Shown one piece after another: positions 37,921 to 49,184 of a stretch of 64,000 bases of DNA (its first letter is position 1; every line of letters begins with the position of its first letter). The translations under genes and the position numbers were made by a program. The stretch spans positions 3,660,501 through 3,724,500 of the forward strand of contig CM034132.1 of assembly GCA_019914995.1 (NCBI GenBank), in the 5' to 3' direction. This DNA comes from Acanthochlamys bracteata. Taxonomy: Eukaryota > Streptophyta > Magnoliopsida > Pandanales > Velloziaceae. The notes below the pieces were generated by a model. The model was not told where the DNA came from. It saw only the letters and a program-made list of their open reading frames with translations, and did no database searches.

Positions 37921-39362
37921 TTTTTTATAATTTTCTTCTTCCTTCATTTTTATTTCCTCTCTCTTCTGTTATTGCTCTTTCTGACAGTGAGCCCGTCCCT
38001 TACGACCTCCTCACTAACATGCTTTCATCTCTCCGGCACTGATTTCTTCCTTTTCCTACCTTAGTCGTCCTTCTTCTTCTTGCTGACGTTACTCCGGCGA
38101 GCCAACCTAAGACGAATCTAGACCGCCGTAAAAATCCTAGAATTCTCGGATCCCTCCGCCGGCAAATCGACTGTATCGAGGTAGGGAAAACTATCTCCAC
38201 GCCGCACTGGTTTCATTTATCAGCTTGCTTTCTTTTTCTTTTGTTTCTTCTTGCCAAACCCAAAGAAAAGCAAAAAAAAGGAGATTGTTCTATAAAAAAC
38301 TTCTCTTTTCTTCACTCAATCACCAATCTCTTTTTGAATATTTTCATTTATAAATTTTTTGAAATAGATTGGTTGTTGATTTCTTGAAGCGATTTTGGAT
38401 AATCCACCCGAAGAAGAGAAGCTAATGGTGCTTTCTTCATGGTAATCACTGCTTGTCAGAGTCTAGACACCGTTATACAATTTCTTCAGATAAGAAAAGC
38501 AATTTATTTTGGTTGAAAGATTAGAGTTTGGAGAGAATTTTAGGTGGTCGGTGTGAAGTTGTGTTTTGGAGTGAGTAGAGTGAGATCTGATTGGTTTTCT
38601 TTTTTCTTTCGCTTTTTCTTTCTGCAAGTTACAAATTGAAATCTTGATATAAGGAATTTTGTTGTTTTATGTTGGTGATGGTGATGCTAGTGCCATGGGT
38701 TTGGCTCTTGTTCAGAGCACAAAGTGGGTTTGTGATTTTTTTTGAGCTATTAAATTTATGCATACGGGAAGTGTTTGAATTTATATTTTGGATTGCAGTC
38801 ATATTGTGAAGCAAGGAATCCCAATTGCTAATCGAAAGTGTTTTTTCTTTTCAGTCGCCAAATCCTTAGTTACAGAAACTTTTTCATGTTTCACTTTTTT
38901 TGGCTTTTACAGAGAGGTGTATGAAGTGTTCGATTAAAATTTTTTGGCTAAATTAAATTGTGTTATTAAGCTTTTGTATTTTTTGTTTTTATGTTGCCAG
39001 GGCATACAGCTTTTTTTTGTCAGGTGTGACTATTATTCTAATGCTTTTTTTGTTCTTATCAAAATATTTTTTCAAAATTTTGTTTAGTGAAGAGCTTTGA
39101 ATAAGCTAAATGATTCTTGGAAAATTTTAATTAGACCGGTGGTGCTTATTTGAGATTTATTGTTGTTGTTGCTGCTGCTTTGCCTAAAAGAGGAAGGAAG
39201 AATTTTCGAATAAAAGAACAACAACAAAAACAACAAAGAAGAAGAATGGAATCTCTGATTACATATTATCATTCCACATTCCATTCAAGCACTAATCCAG
39301 TTGTTTACAAATAATTCTAAATTAAATTATCTGGTATTTTTTGTTTTCAACTTTTAAGTTCA

Positions 39363-40090
39363 AGCGCTGCCTGAGAATAAATATTCTGGCACTGCCTGCT
39401 TCCTTGAAGAGCTAGCTCAAGCTCCCCTGAGGACTGACTGAAAGCAGCATCCACAAAATGAGGTAATCCCATTTCCTTCTGCATATCATGCAAATTGTTA
39501 TGAGTCATGCAATTGTTCCCAATAATCAGCTAAACCACTGGGGTACTGCCGAAGCAAGAAGTTGTTCTCAAGTTCAGGTTTGGGGATTGGCTCCTGGAAG
39601 TAGAAGTGTTGGCCTATGGCTGAACTGACAGATGGGAGAGAGCATAGCTGGAGTCTGAGACTCCTGCAAGGCTATCAATTGGTGATTGTTCACCTTGCAT
39701 GTGTAGATTCCAATAAGAATCTTCTTTTTCTACTTTTCGATTCTTTTTGGACATCAAGGCTTATGATAAAGAGGCTATCGAAGCAATGGAAGAGATGCTG
39801 TAACTAATTTTGAGCCTAGTGCTTACAGAGAGGAATTGCTTTCTGTTGGCAATATTGAAGGTACAAGAAACATCCTAAATTTATAATTTTTTTAATGTTT
39901 AACATATTTCTTTAGTCAACTTAATTAGGTAAATTTATCAAATACTTTTTTATTGAATTGGAGTGTGATTATTTTCTGCAGTGTTTGAGCAGTGGTTAAC
40001 TGGTTACTATGAACCTTCACAATTATGCAAGTTGGAGAAACCTATGGAAGGTATTTTGTGCTTGGCCAAGTCGTCAAAAAATTCAGTACA
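39363..40090. other. Possible captured host-gene fragments inside the CACTA element
   Basis: Two parts of the interior look unlike transposon sequence. On the plus strand, an open stretch ending at GAAG|GTACAAG (near 39858) could splice to TTCTGCAG|TGTTTGAGCAG (near 39982), giving VFEQWLTGYYEPSQLCKLEK. On the minus strand, 39650-39365 reads NNFLLRQYPSGLADYWEQLH and, in another frame, KEMGLPHFVDAAFSQSSGEL. Coding-like composition and splice consensus suggest transduplication. The source gene is not recognised. Confidence 0.35.
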
Positions 40091-40379
40091 AGAATGATGA
40101 CAGTTTTAATACACATGTCTGATGATAGTTTTAATAGATCATCATTGTAAAATTTGGTGATATTGATATTGATAGATGTATATAATATTATATGTAATTT
40201 GATGAGAATATATTGAATATTGTTTATTAATAATGAAATCCTTTTTCATTATTGATGTATGTATTAGAATATGACAGATAATTAACATATAATTTTGATG
40301 TACGTATGTATTGAATGTTTCTTGAATATTGATATATTGATGCATATTTACTAGGATGCTTACATTACTGACAAATAGT

Positions 40380-40622
40380 GTAATCGGTACTTACCTACTG
40401 CACACTCAATCGGTAATTACTGACTACGATTTCAATCGGTAATTAGCGATGGCATGCTTCAATTGACAAGTTACTATTCAATATCGACTGAATATTTTAT
40501 TTAGTTGGTAATTGATTTACCAACCGGTGTTTGCTAACAAAATGCCGACTGTCGTTTATTCGTCGGTAATTTTGTTTACCGACTGATTTTTATTTATTGC
40601 CAACTATTTATTCAATCGGTGA
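40380..40622. repeat. Right subterminal array of the CACTA element
   Basis: Repeated AATCGGTAATTA, GTCGGTAATT and TTTACCGACTG units, mirrored relative to the left array. The interval ends inside the right terminal repeat. Confidence 0.75.
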
Positions 40623-42990
40623 AGACTTTATTTTTAGTAGTGGTTGTGTAAGAGTTTTGCTTGAGGATTACAAAGTAGAGTGGAAAAAATTTGGTTGTTC
40701 TATCTTGTCTGATGGTTGGACTGATAATAAAAGACGATCTAAATCAATTTCTTAGTGAATAGTCAAAATGAGCGGTTTTTTTATCGTCTGTTGATACTTC
40801 TAATACCTCTAAAACAACTTATAGGATTTTGAGATGTTAGATAGTATTGTAGAGAGGGTCGGAAAGAAAAATATTGTACAAGTGATTACTGATAATGCTA
40901 CAAATTATAAAGCAGCAAGAGAGAGGCTGATGGAGAAAAAAAAAAAAGCTATTTTGGACACCTTATGCTGCCCATTGTATTGATCTTATTTTGCAGGGTT
41001 TTGAGAAAAAGTTGAAAGTTCATAATGTGACAATTATGTAAGAAAGAAGGATTACAACTTATATTTATGGAAGGATCATGTTTATTTCTATATTGAGACA
41101 TTTTGCAAAGGGAAGAGATTTGATTGGACCGGTTGTAACTCGATTTGCTAATTCGTACTTGACTTTGAGATGTCTCTATGATCATAAGGGTGTGTGAATG
41201 AGTATGTTCAGCTTTAACGCATGAAAGTCAAGTAAATTTAAACAAACAAGATGGAAAGCAAATCCAACACACGATTTTGGATAGCAGATTTTAGCGAAAT
41301 GTCCATACATGTTTGAAAGTCACTTATCATCTTACTAAAGTGCTATGATTGGTTGACTCAGATGAGAAACTAGTTATGAGTTTTATTTATAGGGAGATGG
41401 ATGATGCAAACAAAAAGATATAGTTAAATTTTGGTCATGTCAAAAAAAGGTAAATATTTTTAGAAATGTAAGTGTTAACTTAGATGTTTTGTCATTGTTA
41501 ATTTATTAATTTTTGTTACTTATTTTCTTTGAATTTCTTATAACTATGAGCTTGTGGAGAAAATTATTTTGATGAAAGGTGGGAGCTTCAATTGCATAGG
41601 CATTTGCATGCTGCAGCTTACTATTTAAACCTTTGGTAGTATTATTCGCTAACTTTAAGGATAATGCAGAGGTAAAAATTGGATTATATAATTGTTTAGA
41701 AAGAATGATAGCTGATGCAAATGAGAGAGTATAAATAGATTTGCAATTTACAGCTTTTAAACATTCAAGAGGATTGTTTGGCATAAACTCTGCAGTAACA
41801 AGAAAGGAAAAAAGGATCCAGCTTTTGGTGGGATTCATTTGAAGCAAAGTGTCCAGAATTACAAAGGTTTGCTATTCAATTTCTAAGTTTGACTTGTAGT
41901 TCTTCTGGCTACGAATGCAATTGGAGTGCGTTTGAAATGATAACATACTTACATCTATATTATTTTTTCTAAATATGTTATATATTAACTAACTTATAGG
42001 ACTTTCTTTATTATTTAGGCTCATACAAAAAGAAGAAACTATTTGTATCAACAGAAGATGAATCACTTGGTATTCGTTATATGCAATTTAAAATAGAATG
42101 AAAGAAGCACGAGAATTATAAGTACCTTTGATGATCTACCCTCTGACAATGAATGGATTGTTGAAGAAGAGCAAGAAGCTGATCATATTGGCCATAATTG
42201 GCTTCATATTCTTGACAAAACTTCAGGTAAATATTATTCTGATTTTTCAATGCTTAAAAAACTGAAATGCTATATATTTTTCTATCTAGAAATATTTGCT
42301 CAAAAATAACTAAATGCTATATGCTTTAAGCTGATTATTTGTTCAGAAATATTTTGGTTCATTTGTCCAGTAAGTGTTTTCTTTTTTATGGAGACAGATT
42401 GGAGTGTTTTTTCTACATCTGTTGTATCAAGCCTTCTCTTAGTTTTAGTAATATATTGAAATCTTTGAGAAAGGACCATGATGAATTTGAAGAAATCATA
42501 CTAATATTGTTTTTTTCTCACTGTTTTGTTGCATCGGTATGTCTTTATTAAAGTATATTTCAGTCATGCACTATTGAAAGCTATTACTTAATGTTATATA
42601 CAGTGTGCTTATTACCTATGAGAATGCTATTTTGGTTTGTGAATGTTTTGGTAACTGAAATGCTTTGAAGTTATTATGCTCACTATATAACATTATATGC
42701 ATTATTTTTTTGTAGGCTGTAATGAAAACGAGAAAGCTATTGCTATTAAAGAAATTGAGAGCAATGGGAATAAATCTGATAATTATGTGGAGATTCATGA
42801 TTTTCATATGATGCTACCACTAAAGGAAAAACCAATGAATAATGTTAATTTAGATAATATTGGTTCTTTTCATGCTTGAAGTTTTAGTGGCGCTAGTGGA
42901 GACAAAGCTCATGATGAGAAAGAAGATATGGATCGAGATGAAGATAATTGTGAGTTGTTTGATGATATTTCTGTTGATAATTTCTGTTAG

Positions 42991-44405
42991 GTTTGTATTT
43001 GAGATTTTTAAATATTACAAGCTATTGTAGCATTGACCATTGAGTATTGACACTATGTTGTAGGCTTGTAAGTTGTAACCACATTATTTTTGTCCGTTTG
43101 TTCTTTCAGTCTTGCTATTAGGAACTTATAATAGCAGCAACATAGTGAATTAGTGATTGTTTATGGTTGCAGTCTTTAATTGTCTGGGTCTTGCAGTCTT
43201 GAGTGTTGAACAATTTGAAATGTTGATGAATGAAGTGCTAAAATTGTGATATTTAGTGTTGTTTAACATCAAAAAATGCATATGATCTGGAACCAAAAAA
43301 TGTCTTTGGTTTTGATGCAAATTCCAAATGTTCAGTGCTGGTTTTGTTGTTAAACATTAACATGTTACGTTATTACATACTTATATTACATAGTTACATG
43401 ACGGAAATGAGAGTACCTCTGCCTTAGCGATGAGTTTGAGTTTAGCCTTTGTATTATTGTATATATAGAGGAATTAAGAAAATGTAACATTTATAGAGAA
43501 AGTCTGAACATGAACAGCAAGCACTAAGCATGTGTACATGGATAGCAAGCAAATCTGCAATGTACCTATGTTCATTCAATCATATTTTTCAAGTTCCAGC
43601 ATTTCTGTTATCTCTAAACAGACTAAAAGCTTCTCTGTAAAAAAATAAGACAAAAACTTTGAATGATGCTTCTGATGGAATCATGGAAGGAAAACATAAA
43701 AAGCAAGATCATCAATAAAAAAATTTATTGATAAATAAAATTTTATGATTTTATTTAAAATTTTGATTTTGTTTTATTTAAGCCTAATAATCATATTTAA
43801 AATTTCGATTCTGACAACCTTATTTTTATATAATTAAAATACGTTGTAACAGACTCAGATGAAACAGCTAAGTCGCTAGCTTAAATTAAGGAAAATTTTT
43901 AAAAAAAGCTTATTTAAATTTTTTTTAAAAACGAGCTTACTTTTTACTTTTACCTAAAAAATATAATTAATTTATCCATATGATAATTTTATGATATACA
44001 ATTTATCTATTATGTTTCTTAAAATATTAATTTATAAAATATTTTAAAAAATTTTTGAAACTTGTACTGTGAGAGTGCGTTTACATCCCCTTAAGGACTT
44101 CTGGACCATTTTCTTTGAATGATTTAAAAATAGACTTGCCCATTTTGGTCTGGGTTTGATCAATTGGTTACGTAATGGTCAACGAATATCAACTTTGACC
44201 ATACTGCTGTTGGAGCATAAGCTTTATCAAGCTAAACTAGAAGCTTAGATGCCTAAAAACAATATGATCGCTGCCATGGCATGTGCATGCTTAATTAAAA
44301 TTCCATGTCTTTGAAAAGATATTCTTCTCAAAGAAAAAGGTCTTTCAAAGAAAATTAAGGAGAAAAAATCTAGGGACATACATGATAGTACAAATTGCTA
44401 ACCGG
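42991..44405. other. Spacer after the hAT pseudogene, AT-rich
   Basis: 43720-44060 is low-complexity AT sequence with MITE-like composition. The 3' terminus of the hAT element may lie near 43800-43830, where CGATTCTGACAACC resembles a decayed hAT end. No gene was seen. Confidence 0.4.
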
Positions 44406-44792
44406 TTAGCAATCCACAGGAATGCTCTCCAGCTCAGGACTCCATGCGCCATGGCGCAAACGGTGTTGGATCATCTGAACTTCATTTGCCACGAACTCCA
44501 TCATGTTAACTTGGTTACCAATGTATTTGGATAGTATGTCGCTACCTGCTTCTTTGTTAACACTAACTTCACCGTAGTTGTTACCTTCTTATCATCTTGA
44601 TCGGTTTGCTAAGCAGACTTGAGAATAGCGTAGACATTCCTGCGGTTCTTGTTTCGGTCGATGTTCGTTGTGACTGGATGAAATACGCTAACATGGTTCG
44701 ATCTCCGATGCAGATTACTAATCCTTGAGCTTTTCCGTAGCGGGTTTTGCTTCTGTGGCCTTAATTCTGTAGCAACGGAAGGAGTTCCCCAT
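44406..44792 (-). pseudogene. Broken paralogue of the MGN-type (PADRE/DUF4228-like) gene
   Basis: On the minus strand an ATG at 44792 opens MGNSFRCYRIKATEAK, the family's MGN start, and then hits TAG TAA. Further on, another frame shows VKLVLTKKQVAT, equivalent to VKILLTRRELED in the gene at 32587. A one-base shift then leads to LSKYIGNQVNMMEF and the closing W-x-P-x-LESI motif (WSPELESIPVD), ending at TAA 44408-44406. Start and end are in the same frame (387 nt), but at least five stop codons lie between. An unusual intron is possible, yet no good donor/acceptor pair removes the stops, so I read it as a pseudogene. Confidence 0.6.
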
Positions 44793-45620
44793 ATGCATAT
44801 CAGAGAGAGGAAAAGAGGGAAATGAAGCTTATGATCAATGTGCAGATGGAAATATATGTACTCTTGCAGGAGTGTATAAGATTTATTAGGCGTACTGACT
44901 CCACTGACTTGCAACTACTAGCTTCTGTTCGTTTTCAGAAAGAGCACTTCTACAGAAGCCTAGCCTTGTATGCTACATACGGTTGGTGGGAACATGTTCG
45001 ATAACAATCCAAGCTTACGAGCTTGTGACGGACAGAGCCTTAGGCTTCCCTTCCTACCTGTGTGCCTTGGACAGCGCATATTTCCCGGTGGGAAAGGCTT
45101 TAAAACACTATGAAAGGTATCTGCATTAGTTTATTAAGAACTTTGGAATCTCAATTTTGTTTACCATCAAATTTGAATCTTAAACACACTGTTTCATGGT
45201 TGATCGAAGAAACCAGAATAGTAGCTGATTCAGAATGAAGTTAGACATGGACATTCATCTAACATGTTTCATCAAGATAAGCCACTTAGGTTGTTCATGA
45301 TCTGATTTAAAGCTACACATTCATGGCCATCCATTGATGAATGCTATTTTGTCACTTAGATAGAACATTCTATCATATTATTCAGCAGCTTTCTTTGACA
45401 AACACATGCACACCAAACAAAAGAATGTTTTCCATTATCAAAGATTATCTATCCTTTTGTGTGTCATATACATTTCATTTAGTTAATCAACTTCATCTGC
45501 CTTTCATTTGGCTGTGCAACAAGCTTTGCAAAGAGAAAGAATCAGAGTAACTTTACCTGCACCTAAGAATATTACATATTTCACCTTAGACAAATTTCTG
45601 TAGTGTATGTATTAAACCAA
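44793..45620. other. Spacer before the F-box gene 3' end
   Basis: It lies upstream of the MGN pseudogene and downstream of the F-box gene. No supported coding sequence was found. Confidence 0.5.
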
Positions 45621-48367
45621 TCAAACAAGCTGTTGTGAGATTCTGATAGCAACAATATCACAATCCTCTCCGCCGCTTCTCATCACTTGGAATCTAACAT
45701 GAAGCCCTGGTGAATGAAAATATTTAACCAAACAGTAACTAGGAACCGTTGAAATTTTAACATGACAGACGACTAATTATACCATCATTCGGCTGTAGAT
45801 TAGTGTTGGCAGCAACAGCATGAGCGTTAACCCGTGCCTTGGGCTGCCAATCTTTTTCTTTGCCTGCCCATGCTTTCAGATCAAATATTTCTGTACACCA
45901 ACACAAAATTATACTTTGATTTAACATCCTTCATACATGTATAGTGTTGGATAGAGGGTATAAATTAATTAATTACCTGCAGCGAAAGAGGAGTTAAGGT
46001 ATTTGAGATCCAGAATACCACCAGCTGCTACATCAGAGGTCTTGTTTAGGCGACGTGTGCCAAGATCAACAAAGTCCCATAGTTCTGTTTTGTATCCTGT
46101 CTCCAGGAACAGCTCTGAATGCCTTGCGTCCAGGATTTGCATTGTTCCTGACATGTTAAATGTATATACCATAAATATATACTTGTTTCCCTGGGGATGA
46201 ATTCTAGTATCAATTGTGAAATCAGAGATTTGAAGATACCAATGCAGTTTTAAAATCAGGAGCGCACAACAATTTTGTCAAGGAGACAGATAGGTGATAT
46301 AATTAGTTACCTTCACAAGTACTCAAGTTGCAAACAGGGCATCGCACAAGCTGGAGATCTGAAATCAGTCCACTAGGAAGTTAGTCACCTTCAATTAGAC
46401 TAAAGGCCAAAACGTTGTACATGTATTAATTCATAAAGGCAGGTTTAGAAACCAAGCAGAGCTGCTAAGCAACATGTTGTCCATCAATTGAAGCATGAAA
46501 CTAAAGAGTGCTAATCTTTACCGGCAATCCAAACGCCTTGCCGGACATTGGTGACTATGCATGCGCCATCATTTTCAATGCTCTGCTCTTGGCTTTGTTT
46601 TGGGTCTGGTAATCTTCTCGGCTTTATTAGCTTCTCCAGTAGCAATGCCATGGGAGACTCGAAGGTGAACGCACCAATTCTCATCCAATCTAATACAATC
46701 CTCAAAAGCTTTAATAACTCGGAAATCGAATTCAGAATGCTGATCCAATGAATTTATTCATGCTTTTTTACTCACCAATGTGTTTCTCCTGCTGCCTAAA
46801 CGTGTACGCGTGGCTGCCATCTGGAGAGAAGAACGACAACAAGATCAGGAGAAGACAATCGATCTTGTACGCATATAGTTTGCAATAGTGTGATATGTAC
46901 AAACCGAAGGCGGCGGCGTAGAGATGGATCCATTTGAAAGCAGAGGACAGGGGAAACGCTGGGGGAATCTGAAGATCACGGAAGAAAGCGTACCGCCAGA
47001 TGCTTTCGTGCATGATCAAACGGTAGAACCAGCGGTTACTCAAGCTCAATTGCACAAGGCTGGGGCCGTCTAGAAACTTGGCCACCTCTGTCCAAATGTC
47101 TGCGTCGCACCTTTTTCGGGAAAAAACACATCAGTACCATGAATTAAGCAGAAATGGAAAGTTCGCCCTTGTAGAGAATCTTAAGAATAATTAGCTTCGT
47201 CGCAAACAACAATTACTTCAAATTTCAAATTAATTAAGATAGCGGGAGCACGAAACTTTTAATTATTAGACGCTCTCTTAGTTACTTTAATTTAATTATA
47301 TGGAACAAAATACGGGCAATAAAACTTTCAAACAAGCTCGTTTTCTCAATAATGAAATGGAATCTAACGAACTACCTCACAGTAGGAATAGCAGCCGTAG
47401 CTCATCTTAACAGCTCAAACATGGATAGACAAATCGGGGAGAGATGGAAAGACGAGATTCAAATGGGAGCATTACAGATCGAATTTACAGTTGATTCTGG
47501 GAATGGAAACTTTTTGGGATACGGACCTCCCATATGAAATTTAATAACACAAACTTCAGATTGAAAACAATTAGCTCTGTTATTTCACAACTCCGAATTC
47601 TTTGCGATAAGATAGAAACAGAACAGAGACGACAGGTAAACAAAACTCAATGAAAATCTAGATCAAAGTTACTTCAAAACCGAACCTAGATTATGTAATA
47701 TCGCTAAAACTTTTCATAATTCACTGGACTGAGCGAAAATAAAAGAGAAAATTCTCAAAACTGCTAGCTCCAAAAGCGCTGAAGCTCTTCTACGAAATTC
47801 AAATTTTATAAAAAAAAAATAGTTGACAAAAACATATATGATCATCTCTGCAACTCCAGATTCACAAGAAAATAGACAACGGGGACCTGAGAGGTGATTG
47901 AGAACTATCTCTAAGTGAAAGTACTAGGAGCACGGCATCCATGTTACTGCATTCAATTAACTAAATAGTTACAAACTGAAATAAATAAATAAATAAAATA
48001 AAATTCAGAGAAACTACAGATCCAGCACATTTCCACCATTCCATGATCCGCACTTACAAAGAATAACTCCGCGAGAATTACATAGAAAAAACAGAATCAC
48101 GATCTATAAAACTTCAATCCATGGAGAATTCGAGATTACTTACCAGTCCAAATAGCACTGAGGAACAATGGCCGATGAAGCAGAGATCCTAGGAGAGGTG
48201 CAGGCTGCGAGCGTTCGAGCTCTCCTTCTAGTCAGGGGTGGTTCAACTCCCAGCACCTGAGCTTCTCCAGCTCTCTTCCTCGTCTGTGGATTTTTGCTGC
48301 TGGTGAGCTCGATCTCGAAATCCTCATCACCTCCGGAAAGTCTCACCCTCTTTCTACCGCTCTGCAT
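45621..48367 (-). CDS. RMF: F-box protein of the At3g61730 (REDUCED MALE FERTILITY) type
   Basis: F-box proteins recruit substrates to SCF ubiquitin ligases; the Arabidopsis relative affects tapetum and male fertility. Eight exons: 48144-48367, 46905-47110, 46776-46820, 46522-46689, 46311-46358, 45977-46147, 45783-45890, 45621-45706. They total 1,056 nt, 351 aa, with consistent phases. Residues 1-75 are basic and Ser/Arg-rich with RKR and RRRAR patches (possible nuclear signal). The F-box is about 77-122 (DADIWTEVAKFLDGPSLVQL, ... SIWRYAFFRDL). Diagnostic conserved blocks follow: SHAYTFRQQEKHIDWMRIGAF, DLQLVRCPVCNLSTC, GTMQILDARHSELFL, DWQPKARVNAHAVAANTNLQP, and the terminal VAIRISQQLV. The start at 48367 is preferred over an upstream in-frame ATG at 48496, because the TATA box at 48519-48526 would start transcription near that upstream ATG. 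Confidence 0.92.
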
Positions 48368-48518
48368 GATCACCACCTTCTCTGTTCTATTTCTATTCTG
48401 GATCTTAGGCGAGAGCTCTGGAGCAACAGAGTAGGAAGAAGAGTTAGAGAAGAAGCAGGAGGAGAAGAAATTGGAGCGAGAGAGAGAGAGACCCATTTGG
48501 TTTTCAAATGAGATAATG

Positions 48519-48526
48519 TATTTATA
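48519..48526 (-). promoter_or_regulatory. TATA box of the F-box gene
   Basis: TATAAATA on the minus strand in the context GCCTATAAATACA, about 152 bp upstream of the chosen ATG. A short CT tract follows in the predicted leader (about 48478-48491). Confidence 0.6.
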
Positions 48527-49184
48527 GGCGTGGCAGGGGACGAAACATTTGAATTTTTGAAAACCCGAGTATAAATAGACAGATCACCACCAGGGGTATT
48601 TTCGTTATTAGTTAAAAGGGTTCGAATGAGCACCAGTTATTGTAAGTACATAGCTCGAGGCAAGATCAACGGCAGATAAATAGCTCTGAGGTAGCTCGAT
48701 AGTGTCAGCTCCCCAGTTAGTGGACGCAGTAATGTTAATTAAAAAAACTAATAACTTTACTACAACAGAGAAAAGCTACCTACGATGCTATGGCAGTTCA
48801 TTTGGATCAGAGTTAACACGTTGTTCATGAGATATTATTGCAGCTACACGTCAAGCAAAATTTTGCGAAATGTCTCTGAACTGAATATTACTACCACAGG
48901 TAACAAAAAGTTCTGGCGTCGGTCAAAATTTCAATCGATATTTATATTCATACATCTTAATTCGCTCAAATGAATAACAAAAATGAAAATGAAATCGATC
49001 ACACCAATGTTCTAGACAAGAATGAAGGGCATTATGAAAACTCTTTCACAGAACAATCTATACTCTTCTAATACTCAGAGGGTCCAGATAGTTTTGCAGC
49101 CTGAATGAGAAAATTGAGGAAGAAACAGATTTGCTGCATACATCGAGGGCAAACCATTACCAAGTGGTCATTCTCAGCAACTGT
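48527..49184. other. Promoter of the F-box gene and 3' side of the SFT2 gene
   Basis: No coding exon was seen. The SFT2 3' UTR presumably extends leftwards from 49184 on the minus strand. Confidence 0.5.

Larger units (their letters stand above)
37595..40642. mobile_element. 3,048-bp CACTA (En/Spm-type) element nested in the hAT pseudogene
   Basis: The left end is CACTATTACAAAAATAGC (37595 on) and the right end is the inverse complement of CACTACTAAAAATAAAGTC (to 40642). Both continue into CTTCACCGATTG, giving inverted repeats of about 29-30 bp with a small indel. The flanking 3-bp duplication is GTC (37592-37594) and GTT (40643-40645), one mismatch apart. The 260 bp inside each end carry many copies of TCGGTA/TACCGA, the subterminal array typical of CACTA elements. 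No TNPD/TNPA-like transposase was recognised inside, so it appears non-autonomous. Confidence 0.85.
36974..42990 (+). pseudogene. hAT-family transposase pseudogene (BED finger, DUF659, C-terminal dimerisation region), interrupted by a CACTA element
   Basis: Pieces of one transposase lie in order on the plus strand. 36995-37350 is the BED zinc finger: SDIGWEHAINID, C-x2-C at KCKYC, then the His pair in KHHLVYTHK, reached only after a one-base frame shift. A Lys-rich linker ends at a stop. 37504-37593 carries GVGLKPPPYHKIRKTYLKKE. The CACTA element (37595-40642) follows, and the gene resumes with EWKKFGCSILSDGWTDNK, the DUF659 hallmark. Next come VQVITDNATNYKAA and AAHCIDLIL. About 41690-42225 is the dimerisation region, with many stops. 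An acidic tail ends near 42990. Multiple stops and shifts make it clearly dead. Element ends were not fixed; sequence near 35.9 and 43.8 kb could be the termini. Confidence 0.8.

Noticed and set aside
35880..43830. Exact termini of the hAT element
   Set aside because: AGAATCACGATC near 35910 and CGATTCTGAC near 43808 look like possible ends, but no matching 8-bp duplication was found, so no boundary is claimed.
44690..44720. GGTTCGATC resembling a tRNA B box
   Set aside because: No A box, acceptor stem or anticodon arm could be fitted around it, and it lies in the MGN pseudogene.
44609..44914. 101-codon minus-strand frame with a signal-peptide-like start
   Set aside because: It runs in a different frame across the MGN pseudogene, whose start and end motifs are clear in other frames; the hydrophobic stretch is probably chance.
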